64,000 nucleotides of DNA, from contig NC_065538.1 of assembly GCF_932294415.1 (NCBI RefSeq), positions 42,623,843 to 42,687,842 on the forward strand. Reading direction: 5' to 3'. Of the stretch, positions 1 through 12,094 are shown piece after piece. Each line of letters opens with the position of its first letter. The first letter of the stretch is position 1. The stretch is from Quercus robur (lineage: Eukaryota > Streptophyta > Magnoliopsida > Fagales > Fagaceae). Both the position numbers and the translations under genes were made by a program. The notes under the pieces were generated by a model that saw only the letters and a list, made by a program, of their open reading frames with translations, ran no database searches and was not told the origin of the DNA.

Positions 1-1730
1 AATAAAAAATAATAATAAATAAAAAATAAATAAAATTTAACAAATAATGGTTAGAGAGAGATCAAGAAAATTTATGACATGTATTTCATTTATACTCACC
101 CCCCACTTTTCTTTCATCCATTTACCCACCATCTTTTTTCAAAAAGGTGTAGGAATGAAGGAAAGACCATTCTTGTAACAATCTTATTTCTCTTTGTACT
201 TCTTAAAAATAGGTTTTCTAATGCAAAACATCCAATTAGAATAGCGGTGTTTCACTGATTCCACAAATGTCATCTTCACTTCCTTATCTGGCTGCTCATG
301 CTTAAAGTGTTGAGCTTTGTATCAAGCATATAAAGTCTCTAACTCAGAATTTGGGTATTCAGCAAAAGTTGTCAAGTTCCATTAAGCTTTTGGTGAAAAA
401 GAATAGTAATCTATCAAGTGGCTTTTGGTGTAATAATTCTGAAATTGAAATCAAACATGTTAACAATATCATATAGCTATGATACCATAATTAATTTCAA
501 TTAACCAACATAGCAATAAGTCACTCACTTGTCATCATAAATTTCAACCTCTATTTCACCATCTCTTGTATTGATGCCTTTAGCCTTTCCTCGACCCCTC
601 TTTTTTCCAACATTAGTACCTATTGATAAAACAAATAATAATAAAAATTTGATAAAGAACGTGTACCTATTGACATAATTATCTAGAATTATGTCATTTG
701 TTTAATAAATAATGCTAGTGCCACAAGAAGTTGATGTACATTATGATTGAACTTCTACTCCCTCCCCTTTATGGGTCTAAAACTCTCTACATACTAATGT
801 TATTGTTCTATATACATCAATTTCCCACGATTTTTTTTCGTTTCATCCTCTTTAATACATCATTTACCTTGGTCATCTTAATTCTTTAAATAAATCAACA
901 GTTTTTTTTATCATCAATTGGATGACTATTATGAAATTCAAACTTCCAACAATGAAACATGTAAGATCATCACAATATTCTCAACCAACCACTTGCAATG
1001 ATGCTATAGTAATATGATGGATTCAGAACTATTATGCATGATGCAGATCCTTGGTGGAAGTGCAATGATGAAGGTGCAACCAAATCACAACATAAATTAT
1101 GAATATAAGTAAATGCCATAAAAAAAAAATAAAAAATAAAAAGTATATAAATTTAATGTAAATTCTACCTATTATAAGGGAATTAGAGGCATTATGTGCT
1201 CCTTCATCAGTTTAAGGCTCAGATGGATGTAGAATTTGTGAGGTACTACCATGGTTAAGAGGAACAATCTCCTGCTCAGAAACTTTATTATGATTAAAAG
1301 AAGACCTAATTGACTGAGTTTCTTATAGTTGAGACTCATTAATGCCTTTACCTTTCCTCTTATCTTTCCTTGTCATGCCTACCTACTATTAGAAAAATTA
1401 ACATTTGTAAACAATATGATGAAAGTTGAATATAAATATGTTAAACAAGATTTTGTCTAAAGTAATATTGTGATCACAAAAAATAAAGAACTCAAGCAAT
1501 TATGAACTAACATGTGTAATTATACATGAAACACAGCTTTACCTATCTCACAAAGCTTTTACTTCAATGACATTACTATGAAAAAAAATATAATTAACAA
1601 TTTTTCAAAACTAAATACATGCTCATCATCCTATCACATTGATAAATTGAAACAGAAACTTTTAGTTGACAATTATAAAAGGTGCAAACTAATTAATATT
1701 TGAAAGTTCAAATAGTGTAAAAACACCATT
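1..1730. other. AT-rich region with weak coding-like fragments
   Basis: No intact gene is seen. Two short minus-strand stretches (about 527-620 and 1180-1385) translate into lysine/arginine/glycine-rich peptides followed by acidic or serine-rich residues. Both are preceded by similar 'Lys-Gly-(Ile)-Asn' contexts, so they could be exons of a decayed transposon accessory protein. I cannot name the family. The rest is AT-rich intergenic sequence with homopolymer runs. Confidence 0.3.
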
Positions 1731-2787
1731 GAACGTTTAGACCCCCAATTTACAAATTAACCAATTCAAGCTTTATGTCAAACAACAAGTGTGCGGAAAA
1801 TGAACAAAAGCTATAAAACGAAATTGGAAAACAATCTAAGCCAAATTAAAATCACAACCCACAGCAGATAATAAAAGGTAAAGATAAAAGGGAAGGAAGA
1901 TGCAAACACAAGGACAACACGTGATGTGTTATCGAAGAGGAAACTGAAGCCCTCGGCGTAAAACCTCTCCGCCGCCCTCCAAGCAGTAAGTAATCCACTA
2001 GAAAATGTAGTTGGGATACATGGACAGCAATAGACCCTCCAAGCCTAATCTACCCAGTGCACCTAAGCCCTCCAAGCTTCTTGCTCCAACGAGGTTGCGC
2101 CGAACCTATTTTTTTTCTAGCTTCCCGGATTTTGCTACTTGACCATAGCATCAACCAATGTAGATTGATTCCTTCCTAACCAGAACACCAAACAGCCCTC
2201 TCACAATAATGGATATGGTGAGAATAGGTTTTGGTAAAATGTCTCTCAAGGGTTTAACAATGGAGAGGAAGAGAGTTGAGGAATTTGAAGAGACTCTTAT
2301 GTAAAGATTGTAGATGAATCAATCTTGTTTTACTCTAGGGTTTCTCTCTCAAAATTCTCTCTAGAAGCTCTCATTCATTTGTGAGTATAAGGGGTATTTA
2401 TATTGGGGTGAGAAAAGAATGTGAAACGTCAGGTTTTTCAAAACAGGGGTGGCTCGCGGCTTGACTGAGTCGCGAGATCCAGCTGCGCGATAACAAAACG
2501 GCCAGTTGTCCTATTTTGTCTTATAGTGCTCCAGCTAGCATGACGCTTCAACTTCTGACATGCTTGGCATGTGTGCTGCTTCTAGCGGCTTGCAGCTGCG
2601 AGTCACCCGCGAGATCCAGCCGCGAGACTCTGTTTTCTTGCACACTCTTGAGCATTCAATCACTCTATCTCACTTACTACCCTTACAACAAACCCACCTA
2701 AATACAGGGTTACTAATTGCTGAAATACAAGCAAATTTGGCATGGAATAAAGCCAACAAGATGGTTGATTAAATTCAACCTTACAAT
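1731..2787 (-). mobile_element. LTR-like block, probably a decayed Ty1/copia-type LTR
   Basis: This block is richer in GC than its flanks and holds no open gene. On the minus strand it opens with TGTAAGGTTG near 2787 and closes near 1731, i.e. TG...CA ends as in an LTR. It looks like a long LTR family common in Fagaceae genomes (recognition from memory, not a search). I could not find matching 5-bp target duplications at the proposed ends, so the borders are provisional. The short ORFs inside it are not convincing proteins. Confidence 0.4.
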
Positions 2788-4540
2788 ATTGATCTTTATT
2801 TTGTACGTCATGAATCAATGATAATTCATAGCCACCAAAAAAATGAGAGACATGTTGATCTGATTTGTACTCCAATAAAAATCATTGATAAGATTCAAAT
2901 GAAAACAAGAACATGAATTTTTTAACATTTTATATAAAGTAATGTAAAAAAAAAAAAACTACAATGTGTTCCATGGATTAAAATAAAAAAAGAGTTCAAT
3001 AAGAAAATACTGTCATCAAGCTTATGTTTTCCAGGAAATATTTTGCCCTTGTATCTAAAAACTTATTCAAAGATCCTATAACCATATACAAAACCCATTA
3101 AAAATAAAATATAAACCATAAATAAGATATTGAAAAAAAAAATACTCACTCTAGCTAGCAAAAATGATCCATAACCTCACACAAGAATATTAAATGAAAA
3201 TGTAGAATATGATAATGAAAGAAGAGAAATACCTCATAAATAAACGGTAAGTGTGAGAAATTTTAGGATTTAACATAGAGTGGTAACTAAAGTTACTGAA
3301 CATGTAGAAGATAATTTAGAAAAAATGGGGATTATGATTTTAGGGATAAGCATTAAATATTAAAATTAAGCGGTAATTTTTTTTTTTTTTAAAAAGATTA
3401 AGCGATAAAAGTTTTGACTAAAAGATAAATAGTAAGAATAATTGCTAAAAAATCTCAAAGTTTTTTTTATTAATCACTAAGAGTATCTCCACTAGACTAG
3501 CCAAAGTCAATTTTGGGAGAGCAAACCCAAAAATATCAGCTCATTTCCTCTCCTATTGCTTTTCCCCCTTTGATTGAATAAGCTAATCCTTTCCTATTGT
3601 TTTCTTGTTTCGTTACCCCACCCCACAATCTGAATTTGAAACTCTTACCCTTTTTTGAGTATTTTACCAAATGACTTTCTTCTATTGCTCCCTTTATATG
3701 TGCTTGTTGCTGTTGCTGACACTATTATTAATTTGAGATATCAAAATGACTGTTTATCACTGAAAGAATGTATAATTTGTCAAAACCTGGCTCTAGCGTC
3801 TTACAGTAATTTATGGATATATAGTAACAGCATGATACTTGAGTATTGTAGCATGACCAGGAAATGAAAAAGACATGCCCATGTTTTGGATATGAGGAAG
3901 TTGGTATTTGATTTGGAAAGATGTTTGCCTTCTTTGAGGAATGTGACAATCTTAGTTCAATTATTTGTGTTTTTATTTAAGTTTTACTTTATACATGGCA
4001 TGCAAGCCATCCTAGTACGAGTAATATAAGATTCATTATAAAATGATGAATTTACAGTCAAGTACTCCTTTAAAAATCCATATTAATTTGGGATCATAGT
4101 TTTTTCCTCATTAAGGCTAACTTCAAACTTGTACTACATTCCAATCTTCACACTAGTACTTTTATAATTTTCTTTTTAAAAAAAATGTAAAAGGTTTGAT
4201 GTTGCTTCTGACTTGATGGTTGAAACATAAGCATTGATTCTCTTTGCAATATGCAAGACTTGATATTGTTTGCACAAGCTCTGCTGAAGAAGCAGTAAAG
4301 ATTGTGGTTTTTGTTACAATCTAGTATGAAACTTAGCTCATGTTTCTTTATAATTGACTTATGAAGATTTACTGTCTGCAACATCAATATTAGTTATGTG
4401 TAATACAATGCTTTAAATGGTGTAGATAAAATGACAATTGATAAATCTTGGATGCATCTTTCTACTAAATCGTGCACAGAGTATATTAATGGAGTTGAAA
4501 ACTTTCTTGAGTATGCATTTAACATTCAATAGATGAAGAT
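2788..4540. other. AT-rich sequence without a recognised gene
   Basis: No gene is supported. Around 3480-3560 there is a short piece resembling the ends of the GAGCATCTCC-type elements found elsewhere in the window (compare 18967). The remainder is AT-rich. I looked here for the left terminus of the CACTA element whose coding region begins at 4541 and did not find one. Confidence 0.4.
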
Positions 4541-5269
4541 ATGAAAATCAATTGTCCATGTATTGATTGTAGCAATAGGTATCATAGGACTCGGGATGAG
4601 GTCCAATATCATCTTTTATTTAGGGGCATAAGGAGAGATCATACTACTTGGTACCTTCATGGGGAAGGTGATAGTGAAGTGGAAGGTGATGATGATGATG
4701 GTATATTATATGGTAATATGTTTGATATGATCAACGATGCTTATCCATAAGTGGTGCGTGGTAGGGAATCAAGTGGAAGTGAACCACAAGAGCCAAATGG
4801 AGATGCAAAGAAATTTTATAGACTGTTGGAAGAAGTTAAACAACCTTTGTATAATATTCAAGCTTGTCCTTCATAGTCAAGTTATTGCACATAAAGTGCG
4901 TATTATCATGGAGCAACAAGTCCTTTAGTATATTGATGGAGCTGTTAAATGATGCATTTCCTATGTGAGAGACTACCTAGCTCAAACTATGAGGCAAAAA
5001 AGACTGTCAATGATCTAGGCCTCCATTATGAGAAGATAGATGCGTGCAAAAAAGATTGTGCATTTTATTATAAGGAGTATTTAGATGCAACTCAATGTCT
5101 AGTTTGTAAACTTTCAAGATGGCAACCAAAAAAGGGTGGTAAAGGGAAAAATAAAAATGTACCATAGAAGGTTTTGCGGTATTTTCCACTTGAATCAATG
5201 CTATAACAATTGTTTATATCAACCAAGACTGCTGCATATATGAAATGGCACCATGAAAAACGTGTTAAT
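4541..5269 (+). pseudogene. CACTA TNP2-type transposase, N-terminal part
   Basis: The fragment opens with a Cys-rich segment (CPCIDCSNRYHR) followed by a pattern ending in 'YLHGEG', as in the transposase-associated domain at the N terminus of TNP2 proteins. After a frameshift near 4740 and stops near 4930, a second open stretch (4949-5167) holds the 'DACKKDC...CLVC' cysteine pattern of the TNP2 core. It ends at 5269 with codons for K-R-V-N and resumes at 6536 beyond an LTR insertion. Removing the insertion and one TTAAT copy restores the local frame. Multiple stops show that it is not functional. Confidence 0.8.
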
Positions 5270-6535
5270 TGTTAGGAAATTTAGACCTCGGTTGAAATAA
5301 TTAACAAGTTTCAAATCCAAGTTGTTAATTAGATTTATTATGAATAAAACTTGTTAAAACAAACAAATATCAATATCATGTCAAAATCATGCAGCGAAAA
5401 AATAAATAAGACAAGATATGATGACTAGGGAAAACCAATGAAACAAACTAGTTTCACAGTAAAAATCTGAGGGGAAACCTTCCCGAAAAGCAATCCACTA
5501 TAGAAAAGAGAAGTTTCAGATTTAGTACAAAACCTTTGTCTCTAGACTCTACAATCCCTATAGATGAACTTACAGCAAAAACCTTCTACTGTTTCAGAAC
5601 CTCTAAACTCTTCAATATATGAATGCCACCCTTTTTGCTGCACGGATCCTAGTACGTGACCAACTCCTTTGCACAAATCTCGATACATGACTCACTCACC
5701 AACTTGAGGAAAAAGAATGTTGACTGCAAAGTTCTTCACTTCATCAACAATGAAGATCAAGAAGCACTTGGTTACAAAACCCTAAGTTCACCCTGTAGAT
5801 GAACTTACAGCAAAAACCTTCTACTGCTTCAGAACCTCTAAACTCTTCAATATATGAATGCCACCCTTTTTGTTGCACGGATCCTAGTACGTGACCAACT
5901 CCTTTGCACAAATCTCAATACATGACTCACTCACCAACTTGAGGAAAAAGAATGTTGACTGCAAAGTTCTTCACTTCATCAACAATGAAGATCAAGAAGC
6001 ACTTGGTTACAAAACCCTAAGGCGCAAAGACGCAGTAGCTTCTTTCAAAGAAAATAAGGTCTCGGTCACCTTTTGCATATATTCTCCTTGTATTCTCTTA
6101 TGTAACGGCCTCTAAAATAAACTTTATATATGTTTAGGGTTGTGAGAAAAGAAATCCTACACAAATACATAAGCTTGGGCCGAAATTTAGATCTGAAAAT
6201 CTGAATTCCCGTAACCTCGATAGATACCTCGATCGATTGAGAATCTGTCGAGCTTCATTCATTAAATCTCGATAGATAGCTATCTGTCTAGCAACTATCA
6301 AGCTATCTATTCGCAGGTGTCGAGCTATTTATCCAGCTTTAATGAATAGCCATTCTTCACTTGTTTCTTGGTCCAATCTTCATGGCTTTAATACTAGACT
6401 TGAAACACAGTTTCTTGAAGTATTAAACACATCCTAGATCTACCCAAATACAAGTAAAGTGCATTTTGTCGAAGGATTAGCCAATTACAAAAATATTGAT
6501 ATATGTTCCTAACATGAATCACATATGTCCTAACA
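5270..6535 (-). mobile_element. Solo LTR (Ty1/copia-like) inside the CACTA transposase
   Basis: The 1,266-bp insertion starts TGTTAGGA and ends TCCTAACA, an 8-bp perfect inverted end with TG...CA termini. It is flanked by a perfect 5-bp target duplication TTAAT (5265-5269 and 6536-6540). No internal retroviral-type coding region, primer-binding site or second LTR is present, which points to a solo LTR. The transposase reading frame on either side joins exactly at this point. The minus orientation is inferred from similarity to remembered copia LTRs and is uncertain. Confidence 0.8.
5561..6021. repeat. Two-copy tandem duplication, 235-bp period
   Basis: Copy 1 (5561-5795) and copy 2 (5796-6021) are nearly identical; a few single-base differences are visible, such as tttttgctg versus tttttgttg. 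The duplication is confined to the solo LTR at 5270-6535. Confidence 0.85.
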
Positions 6536-8847
6536 TTAATGATGGAGTGTTATAACATCCAACGGACTGTGAAGCTTGGAAAAAATTTGACCAAATGCAT
6601 GAGTCATTTGCAATGGATCCTTGTAATGTTAGGTTTGGATTGGCTATAAATAGGTTTAACCCATTTGGAATATGAAAATTAAATATAGTATCTAGCCTGT
6701 TATCTTATTTCCATATAATCTTCCCCCTCGGATGTGCATAAAGGAACCTTACTCATTGATGTCATTACTTATACTAGGCCCAAAAGGTCCTGGAAATGAC
6801 ATTGATGTATTCTTGAGGCTGTTGAATAATGAGCTAAAAGAATTGTGGAAAGATGGGGTGTGTACATATGATGCTTCAACCAAGGAGAACTTTCAGACGA
6901 GTGTAGTGGTGTTGTGGACTATCAATGACTTTCCTGCATTGATGACATTGATGTATTCTTGAGGCTATTGATTGATGAGCTGAAAGAATTGTGGGAAGAT
7001 GGGGTGTTTACATATGATGCTTCAACCAAGGAGAACTTTCAGATGAGTGTAGTAGTGTTGTGGACTATCAATGACTTTCCTGTATATGCTGTTTTGTCTG
7101 GTTAGAGTACAAAAGGAAATTTGGTGTCCTTATTGTCATAGTAAGACTACTTATTGTAGGTTATGAAATGGATATAAGATATGCTATATGGGACATCATT
7201 GTTTTTTGGCTTTAGACCTTAAATGGTGTAATGAGAAGTCACAATTTAAATGGTAAAAAAGAAAGAAAGTCAACACCCAAATGATTATATGGTGATGATG
7301 TGTTAAAACAAATTCTTCCATTAGAGCTAATTATATTTGGAAAATACTAGAAAAAGCAATGTTTAGAAGGGTATGGGTAGTTTCATAATTGGAAGAAGCA
7401 TAGCATGTTTTTTGAATTGCCATATTGGAGAACACTTTTGTTACGTCACAATTTAGATGTGATGCATGGTGAAAAAAATATATTTAACAATGTGATTGGG
7501 ACAATTATAAGTATTAAAGGTAAAATGAAGGATTCTTCAAACACTCGTCTTGATCTAAAAGAAATGGGCATACGATATACGCTCAATCCCATGGAGGTTA
7601 ATGGGAAGATAGAGCTACCTCCTCAGCTTGCTACTCATTGTCAAATGATAAGAAAATAGCCCTATGCCTATAGGTAAAAAATCTTAAATTTTTAGATGGC
7701 TACTCTGCAAATTTATCTCGATGTGTGAATATTGAGGAGAGAAAAACTTCTGGTATGAAAACTCATGATTGTCATGTTTTCCTAGAAAGATTACTTCCCA
7801 CATGAAGTGCGTGACTTTTTACCTAAAAAAGTATATGATGCTTTGATTGAGTTTAGTAACTTTTTCAAAAAATTGTGTTCCAAAGTGTTACGAGTGGATG
7901 ATTTGGATTGTCTTGAAACTCAAATTGCAATAACCCTCTATAAATTAGAAAAAGAAAAAAATTTCACCTCCTTTCTTTGATGTAATGGTTCACTTGGCCA
8001 TTCACCTATCTTGGGAAGTTAAAGTTGCTGGTCTAGTGCAATATAGATGGATGTATCTAATTGAGAGGTAAAGTTTACAAATTTTCATTATGATCTAAAT
8101 TACAATTGCACACTAGTATTTTATTTTTTATAAAATTTCATATTATGCCTTCAAATATAGGTATTTGCAAAAGCTTAAGAGTTATGTTCGTAATAAGACA
8201 CATGCACAAGGGTCTATTGCAGAAAGTATTTAGCAGATGAATGTCTAACATTTTGTTCTTGCTATTTACATGGAATAGAAACCAAATTTAATCGGGTAGA
8301 GCGAAATTATGATGGAGGTACTTCTGCATGTAATACCTCTCAATTGTCCATATTTTCAATACCTGGACGACATTTAGGGAAAGTAATAAAGTATGAGTTG
8401 AATGATGATTTTCACAACGCGACAACATTTTATGTCCTTCAAAATTGTGTTAATGTTGATCGATTTGTTCAGTAAGATGATCTTCACAGAAATTACTTCT
8501 TTGGTATGCTCATGATATGATATTAAAACTAATTAGGATATTTAACTGTGTGTAGAGAACATAAGAACATCCTTACAAATGCAGGTGTTCTCAACATTGA
8601 CAAAATGCATAGACAAGAATTTATTGCGTGGTTTGAAAAAAGGGTAAGATAATAATTTATTTTGAAAATGTATGTTTGTTTATATTTTAACTACACTTGA
8701 GTTTAACCTTATTTAGGTTTTATTGTAGATCACCAACTTATATAATACAAAGCAAGTTGATGGGCATATGCTTTCATTAGCTCGGGGCCCTGAGAAAAGG
8801 GCTTTTTTTTTTTTTTTTTTTTTAATCAAGGTTATGATGTTAATAGG
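6536..8847 (+). pseudogene. CACTA TNP2 transposase C-terminal part and DUF4218 remnant
   Basis: The segment continues the transposase after the LTR insertion (pattern 'DCEAWKKFD...FAMDPCNVRLGL', a TNP2 hallmark). It includes 'LRHNLDVMHGEKN' near 7440-7475, the conserved D-x-MH-x-EKN motif, then a DUF4218-like stretch around 7980-8230 with 'VQYRWMYLIERYLQKLKSY' split by an intron-like break. Near 8750-8845 a further stretch (ARGPEK, then QGYDVN) belongs to the following domain and is interrupted by about 20 T residues. Frameshifts, stops and a 146-bp internal duplication make it a pseudogene. Confidence 0.8.
6801..7092. repeat. 146-bp tandem duplication inside the TNP2 remnant
   Basis: The block at 6801-6946 is repeated at 6947-7092 with a few substitutions (for example gttgaataatg versus attgattgatg). 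The period is not a multiple of three, so the duplication also shifts the reading frame. Confidence 0.8.
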
Positions 8848-11644
8848 TGTTAACGCTTGACCTCGATCGAAGCAAAAAACCACCATCGTGGGCTTTCGGG
8901 GTTTAGCATGCGTGGGGGCTTTGAGGTTTGGCTTTTGAATGAGTGTGGTCTCAATCTATGGTTTCCTAAGGGCATTCGGCAAAGTACCAGATTTTCACAG
9001 TGAAAATCCGGCAACATGTTACCTTACTTTCGCGGCGGAAATTAGGCATCGCTTTGCCTTAGGTGACATGGACTGTGACAATCACACCGGAAGAAGGGAG
9101 CAGGTATATATATACATACATCATGCACAATGCAAGCACATAGAGCAGGAAAGTAAATGCCTACATCCCTTGAGCATGACCCAAAATATAGGCACAAGAA
9201 AGTAAACAGGGGTCGCTATGCCCTAGAGATGAGGACGAATGGTACACGGTATGATATACCTAATACAACCCATCTAAAAGAGAAAAGGATGAGGAAGGAA
9301 AGGGTTTTAAAGAGTACAAAACCAAAGGGAAAGGCTAAACTCCTAAAACTACTGAACATTGTCGCCTGGCTTATATATACATGCTCGCATCCTTGCCTTT
9401 TTTGCTTGCGCCTGGGAGACCATGCTCTAACTCAATGCGCCCTCGCTTCGTGTGTGTACATGCAAAGAAAAGAATAAGAAACCATCAAACAAGCAATGGA
9501 AAGAAAGAGATGCATATAGCATATGAGAGAGGCATAAAGTATATGAAAGAGGCATAAAGTAGATAAGCATGATAGACATGGCAAGCAAAGAAATAAGAAA
9601 GCAAGCAAACAAGTAAGAAAGCATATAGAAGGTGGTGTCCACGAGGGACAAATGTAGGTTTGGATCGAATGTCCATAGCTTCATTGTGTTGAAGTATGGA
9701 TGACACACTAGCAAGCAAGACTCATGCATGGACATGTGAGCAAGTGTGTAAAGATGCATAGAAGGCCAACGGGTGGCACAAACAAACATGGTAAGTATGT
9801 CATCGCATGAAGCGGAAAAGGGGAAAGGTAGGCACGAAGCAAACGGCATCAGGGTGATGCATCCCAAATGGTTACATCCAAACAAGGCCTCATGGGCATC
9901 GGATGTAACCACACAACCACAAACCCACTAAGGGCATCAAACGTGGCAAAGCCTAGAACTAGGGAGGCTAGCATAAGCATAAAGCATAGAAACACGCAAA
10001 CATAAACATGCAAATAAGGATGATCCAAACCCTTTGATATGGGCCAAGGTGTATGGACGATGACAAAGACCACAGGATCACGATCGGGTCCTAACCATTA
10101 GGCCAAAACACAAGAAGATGCGATAAAAGGAACAAAAAGGCTACAATAGCACATAAACGACAAACAAGGTCTAGGTCTAAGCACATAAACATGGCATGGA
10201 GCGCACAAGCACATGGAAGATAGCATAAAGCACGTAGAGAACATCAATCCAAAGCATGTAAACACACCGATCTACATATACAAGCATGAAAGCATGTGGA
10301 TATACATCTAAGCATGTAGATATAAACATAAAGGCATGGGAGAACGCAAACCCAAGCATACAAGCATGTGTAGGCATAGACATAGGCATAGGAGCATAGA
10401 ATATGCATACAAACATGTAGATCTAAGCAAGGCATAACCATAGACATGATATCAAGCATGTGAGTATGTAACCCTAACATCAACATAGAACAAAAAAAGG
10501 CACAAAATATAGGAAAACATGGCATAGAGCCTAAAGCATATAGATCTAAACATATAAGCATGTAAGGATGTAGATCTAAGCATAAAACATGGCATAAGGC
10601 ATAAAAAGTAAGGAGATTTAAGCTAGAAGCACAAATAAAGCAAGCAACATGCTAGGAAAGTAATAAATCATGTTATTCAAGAAAAAAAGAGCAAGATAAA
10701 TGCTAGAAAAAGATTTAGAAGGTTAGGGGTGTGAATGTAGATAGTAGCTAGAAAGCTACATCCACACCCTTAAACCTCAAATCCAAAATGTAGAACCAAG
10801 GAGAAGAAGATCAGGTATAAGAACAATACCTTGTATTTTTAGTGAAGAGAGAAGAATCAAGAGACTTTGATGTGTTTTTGTGTGTTTTGTGTTTGGAAGA
10901 GAGGAAAAAAAGCTTAGAAATCATCTAAGTATAGAGCAAAAACCCAAAAAATTGGTCTCCTCCTTTGGTCTGAAGGTGCTTGGTGCCTTTTTATAGCCCC
11001 GACGTGTTTTTCGAGGTAAAGGCCCTTGTAGGGCCATTGGCATCCCTTCAAAAGGTCTCAGATCGGGTTGATCTTGACACTCATGGAAAGATCTTGATTT
11101 TTAGTTTCTAAAAACGTATGAAACTTGAAAACTCAATGGTCGGATCAAAAGTTACGGCTTTGAGAAGTTAGTCGTGCATCAATCGATGCGTTAACCCAGT
11201 TTTCATGATATCTCGGCCGTTCTAACTCAAATTCCGACCCATGAGTACTCGTTGGAATGAGAATTTGATAATCTTCAATGACATTAGTTTCATTCTAACG
11301 ACTGGATCAAAATTAGAGTTTTTGGGGCCCACCAAGAGTCAGCTCCGGGTCAAACTTGGTCAAAGTTGCTAAAAATCTCCGAGGAACTCGGGTTTGATAT
11401 AAAACCATGAAAAATGTTGTTTGGTGAGAATTTTGACCTTGTTTGACCTTTGGTCAACCCAAGGTTCACCAAGAGCATTTTGGTCATTTTGGCTGAAAAA
11501 GACACTTTGAGCGCTCTGGTGTTCGAACGGGTTGCGCTACGCCATTATATATGTTCTCATAACCCCATGAAGAGAAAATGATATTTTTTTGATTTTTTGG
11601 GGTCTGGCATGCATATTGAGGACGAACAAAATACGATATCAACA
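8848..11644 (-). mobile_element. Large (2.8 kb) solo LTR-like insertion
   Basis: This 2,797-bp insertion has TGTT...AACA ends and a 5-bp target duplication with one mismatch (ATAGG at 8843-8847, ATGGG at 11645-11649). The CACTA coding sequence 'QGYDVN' just left of it continues as 'GFRFHT' just right of it, which fixes the borders. On the minus strand a strong TATA motif (TATAAAAA, 10991-10998) sits about 650 bp from the start, as expected for a U3 promoter in an LTR. No gag or pol is visible. It is unusually long for a solo LTR, and a non-coding complete element is the alternative. Confidence 0.65.
9480..10640. repeat. Degenerate short-repeat region rich in AAGCATG / GCATAAAG units
   Basis: Variants of 'aagcatgtagatctaagcat' and 'gcataaagcat' recur irregularly for more than 1 kb, densest at 10180-10600. 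On the minus strand this gives long Met/His/Cys/Leu-rich open frames, which are products of the repeat and not genes. The tract lies entirely inside the LTR-like insertion. Confidence 0.6.
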
Positions 11645-12094
11645 ATGGGTTCAGATTTCATACAAATCAATGTGATGAAAGTAAAAGAAACAAAATAATG
11701 GAGTTATGGTGAGAGGGGAGGATCAAAGTTGCAATGTGCCTTATTATCGACAACTAACCGACATTGTTGAACTTCAATATATGAAGGGAATAGAGTTGTG
11801 TTGTTTAAATGTGATTGGTATAGTTTATCTTGTGAAGGAATTGGTTATAAGAGAGATCGGCATGGAACCACTATTGTTAATACATTGTGAAAGTTGAAAA
11901 TTGTAGAGCCATTTGTATTAGCATGTCAAGCAACTCAATTTTACTATGTTGATGGAATAAAAGATCCCTCATGGAATGTTGTGATTGAAACCAAGCCACG
12001 AAACCTTTATGAAATGCCGTCAAATGAAGAAGAGCCATACCAAGAAAAAGAAAATTTACACTGTAATGCAAATGTGCTGCAAGAAGAAAATTAG
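11645..12094 (+). pseudogene. CACTA DUF4216-type domain remnant
   Basis: After the second insertion the CACTA coding sequence resumes with 'GFRFHT', then, after a one-base frameshift, 'NNGVMVRGED' and 'LTDIVELQYMKG'. It ends with 'PFVLACQATQFYYVDG', a typical DUF4216 pattern from CACTA polyproteins. Further frameshifts separate the pieces. The open stretch from 11894 ends at a TAG at 12092-12094. In this family the domain lies downstream of the transposase, matching its place here. Confidence 0.75.

Noticed and set aside
9427..10561. Several overlapping minus-strand frames of 74-161 codons, rich in Met, His, Cys and Leu
   Set aside because: They follow from the degenerate AAGCATG-type repeats inside an LTR-like insertion; no domain or codon structure supports a protein.
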